From: CAIKMD01 sp963803265
GTDB taxonomy: Bacteria; Pseudomonadota; Alphaproteobacteria; ATCC43930; CGMCC-115725
DNA length: 64,000 bases
Direction of reading: 5' to 3'
Assembly (NCBI GenBank): GCA_963803265.1
Contig: CAWDLZ010000002.1
Coordinates: forward strand, 186,001-250,000
Below the pieces are notes generated by a model that saw nothing but the letters and a program-made list of their open reading frames with translations, made no database searches and was not told the origin of the DNA. The translations under genes and the position numbers were made by a program. This document shows, one piece after another, positions 62,670-64,000 of the stretch. Numbering within the stretch: the stretch's first letter is position 1; every line of letters begins with the position of its first letter.

Positions 62670-63812
62670 ATGCCCCTTAGACGCAGCCGGCGGCGCTTCC
62701 TGCGCGACGGCGTGTCGCTGTCGCTCGCCTCGGCCGTTTTCGGGCCGGCCGCGCTCTTGGGAGCCGGGGCGGCGCGCGCCCAGGGCGTGGCCGGGCAGGC
62801 GGTCTGGGACGAGACGGTCGCCGCGGCAAAGCGCGAGGGGCAGGTCGTCGTCTGCATTTCGCCGGGCATCGTGCGCCGCGACTTCCTGGCCAAGCAGTGG
62901 CAAGTGGATTATCCCGGGATCGAGATGTCGATCTCGAATGTCAACGGCGCGGGATATGTGGCGGCGGTGGCGATCGAGCGCAGCGCCGGGCGGTATCTTT
63001 GGGACGTCTATCACAGCGGCGCCGCGACCGGTTACGCCGCCATGCGGGCGGGGCAGCTCGACCCCCTGCTGCCCGAGCTCGTTCTGCCGGAAGTGTCCGA
63101 CCCGAAAATCTGGGGCGGGTGGGATAGCGCGTTCTACGACCTCGGCAAGAAATATCTCCTCGCGCTCGTCGCCGATGTCGCGACACCCTATTACGACGCC
63201 AAGCGCATCGCTCCCGCCCGCGCCGATCGACTGGGCCTCGCATTGCTGCTCGAGCCGGATTTGAAAGGCAAGATCGTCTGGTTCGATCCGCGCGTCGAGG
63301 GTCCGGGCGCGACCTTTCTCGCGCTCTTGCAAAAAGTCCTCGGCGACGATGGGCTGAGGAAGATCCTCTACGATCAAGACGTGACCTTCGTCAGCAACTT
63401 CAACGACGCCGCGCAGATGATCGTGCGCGGCAAGGCGGCGATGGGCATGGGCGGCAGCGTCCACGAGTTGTTCAAGGACTACATCGCCGCGGGCCTTCCC
63501 ATCGACATCCGCAATCTCGGCAACACGCCCGACAAGGCATGGCTCGGCACCGATGGCGCGACGCTGGGCGTGTTCAACCGCAGGCCGCACCCCAATGCCG
63601 CGCGGGTCTTCGTCAATTGGATCATGACGAAGCGCATCTCCGAGCTGATGGCGAAGGCGACGGATTACAGCTCGCGCCGCGCCGACGTGCCGCCGCTCCA
63701 CCCCGAGCTGGGCATCGTGCCGGGCGCCGTTTACGTTCAGTCGGCGATCGAGGAGAATCTGCCGCTGCAGCGCAAATGGATGGAAGAAGCCAGACGAGCC
63801 CATCCGCAATAG
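62670..63812 (+). CDS. Tat-exported ABC substrate-binding protein (extracellular solute-binding family 1)
   Basis: A 380-residue binding protein. N-terminal RRSRRRFLRDGVSLSLASAVFG has the twin-arginine (RRxFL) export motif, unlike the Sec signals of the other binding proteins here. The body matches the iron(III)/polyamine-like family 1 fold: QVVVCISPGIVRRDFLAKQW, YHSGAATGYAAMRAGQL and FDPRVEGPGATFLALLQKVLGDDGLRK. The iron-binding tyrosine pair of FutA/FbpA is not obvious, so an organic ligand is more likely. It begins 3 bp after the DUF3500 stop. Transporter subunits may lie beyond the window: another gene starts at 63981. Confidence 0.85.
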   Translation: MPLRRSRRRFLRDGVSLSLASAVFGPAALLGAGAARAQGVAGQAVWDETVAAAKREGQVVVCISPGIVRRDFLAKQWQVDYPGIEMSISNVNGAGYVAAVAIERSAGRYLWDVYHSGAATGYAAMRAGQLDPLLPELVLPEVSDPKIWGGWDSAFYDLGKKYLLALVADVATPYYDAKRIAPARADRLGLALLLEPDLKGKIVWFDPRVEGPGATFLALLQKVLGDDGLRKILYDQDVTFVSNFNDAAQMIVRGKAAMGMGGSVHELFKDYIAAGLPIDIRNLGNTPDKAWLGTDGATLGVFNRRPHPNAARVFVNWIMTKRISELMAKATDYSSRRADVPPLHPELGIVPGAVYVQSAIEENLPLQRKWMEEARRAHPQ

Positions 63813-63980
63813 CGGAATGCGCCGTCAGGCATCGGCGATGTCGCCATTGGCGAAGAACCGGTCGTAGCGCCCCTCGCCCGTCGCCTGTTTCCTTCGCGAA
63901 CGGCCCGTCTTGCCGGAAAGCCGCCTTCCCTTCATAGTTCGGGGCGTATCGGCACGACGATAGAGCGGGAGGGAAGCGCG

Positions 63981-64000
63981 ATGGCTGAAACAATTCTGGC
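63981..64000 (+). CDS. Start of a gene running out of the window
   Basis: ATG 63981 (MAETIL) is preceded by GGGAGGGAAGCG, a strong ribosome-binding site. Only six codons are visible, so the product cannot be named. It continues the direction of the Rieske 8 to binding-protein series and could be its ABC permease or another enzyme. Confidence 0.45.

Noticed and set aside
61371..63809. 812-codon open frame on the minus strand
   Set aside because: It lies entirely opposite the DUF3500 and binding protein genes, whose motifs are clear. Long antisense frames are expected in GC-rich DNA; its product is rich in R, H, D and A with no fold or family.
63826..63960. Minus-strand frame ending RYDRFFANGDIADA
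   Set aside because: Reads like a protein C-terminus but no upstream coding part exists on that strand; too short to support a call.
1..64000. CRISPR arrays, tRNA and rRNA genes, riboswitches
   Set aside because: No regularly spaced repeats, no T-loop or acceptor pattern of a tRNA, and no rRNA segments were seen by eye. A tRNAscan/Infernal run would be needed to exclude small RNAs completely.

Overview
The window looks like chromosome from a GC-rich soil or rhizosphere alphaproteobacterium. The evidence is: phthalate-type Rieske oxygenases, TauT/NitT-type ABC genes, an Rrf2/NsrR nitrosative regulator, FixK/FNR-type boxes of the form TTGAT-N4-ATCAA, a ccmE-ccmG-ccmH set, and IS3, IS1380 and IS1182 elements. 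I cannot name genus or species. No rRNA, tRNA or CRISPR array was seen.

Layout. (1) 1-4.2 kb is a graveyard of mobile DNA: the 3' part of an IS3 element, a stand-alone DnaA domain IV protein, the C-terminal wreck of a P4-type primase, and a phospholipase-D-like gene split by an IS1380 copy. (2) 4.3-16.3 kb is the most unusual block: a LysR regulator, one ABC ATPase and one permease, then FOUR paralogous NitT/TauT-type binding proteins interleaved with TWO closely related Rieske oxygenases, closed by a convergent ACMSD-like amidohydrolase. A second IS1380 copy sits exactly inside binding protein 2. (3) 16.6-26.2 kb is a nitrosative/low-oxygen stress region: group III truncated globin, DUF1971, CopD-like membrane protein, NsrR, NnrS, DUF488, a P450 and an orphan SdhB. 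It is scarred by a SIR2/DUF4020 remnant, an integrase remnant, and nnrS with two nonsense codons. (4) 26.4-30.9 kb holds decayed genes (M24 peptidase, IS481 and IS1380 fragments) and an orphan TRAP binding protein. (5) 31-43 kb has a Rieske oxygenase, a Ycf46-like AAA ATPase, BON, PEBP, HhH and CapA proteins, partial cytochrome c maturation genes, an LLM flavoprotein and a SHOCT protein. Four FNR-type boxes lie between 20.9 and 43.2 kb. (6) 43.2-56.4 kb is a catabolic cluster: four Rieske oxygenases, MFS aromatic-acid-type transporter, extradiol-type dioxygenase, dienelactone hydrolase, GST, SDR, NTF2-like protein and two binding proteins. (7) An intact IS1182 and two secreted proteins follow. 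(8) 59.3-63.8 kb is a second colinear candidate system: Rieske oxygenase, HD-domain (possible di-iron oxygenase), DUF3500 protein and Tat-exported binding protein.

How the genes may work together (inference): several low-molecular-weight carboxylates or aromatics would be captured by dedicated periplasmic binding proteins, imported by shared ABC or MFS transporters, hydroxylated by Rieske oxygenases (eight in the window, with no reductase or ferredoxin partner visible), and opened or hydrolysed by the VOC dioxygenase, dienelactone hydrolase and amidohydrolase.

Caution: more than a dozen genes that are otherwise well conserved are broken by one single-base indel, nearly always a +1 insertion. 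This looks more like residual insertion-type sequencing error than gene decay. Real decay, shown by in-frame stops, truncations and IS insertion, is confined mainly to 1-4 kb, 10-12 kb and 16-30 kb.
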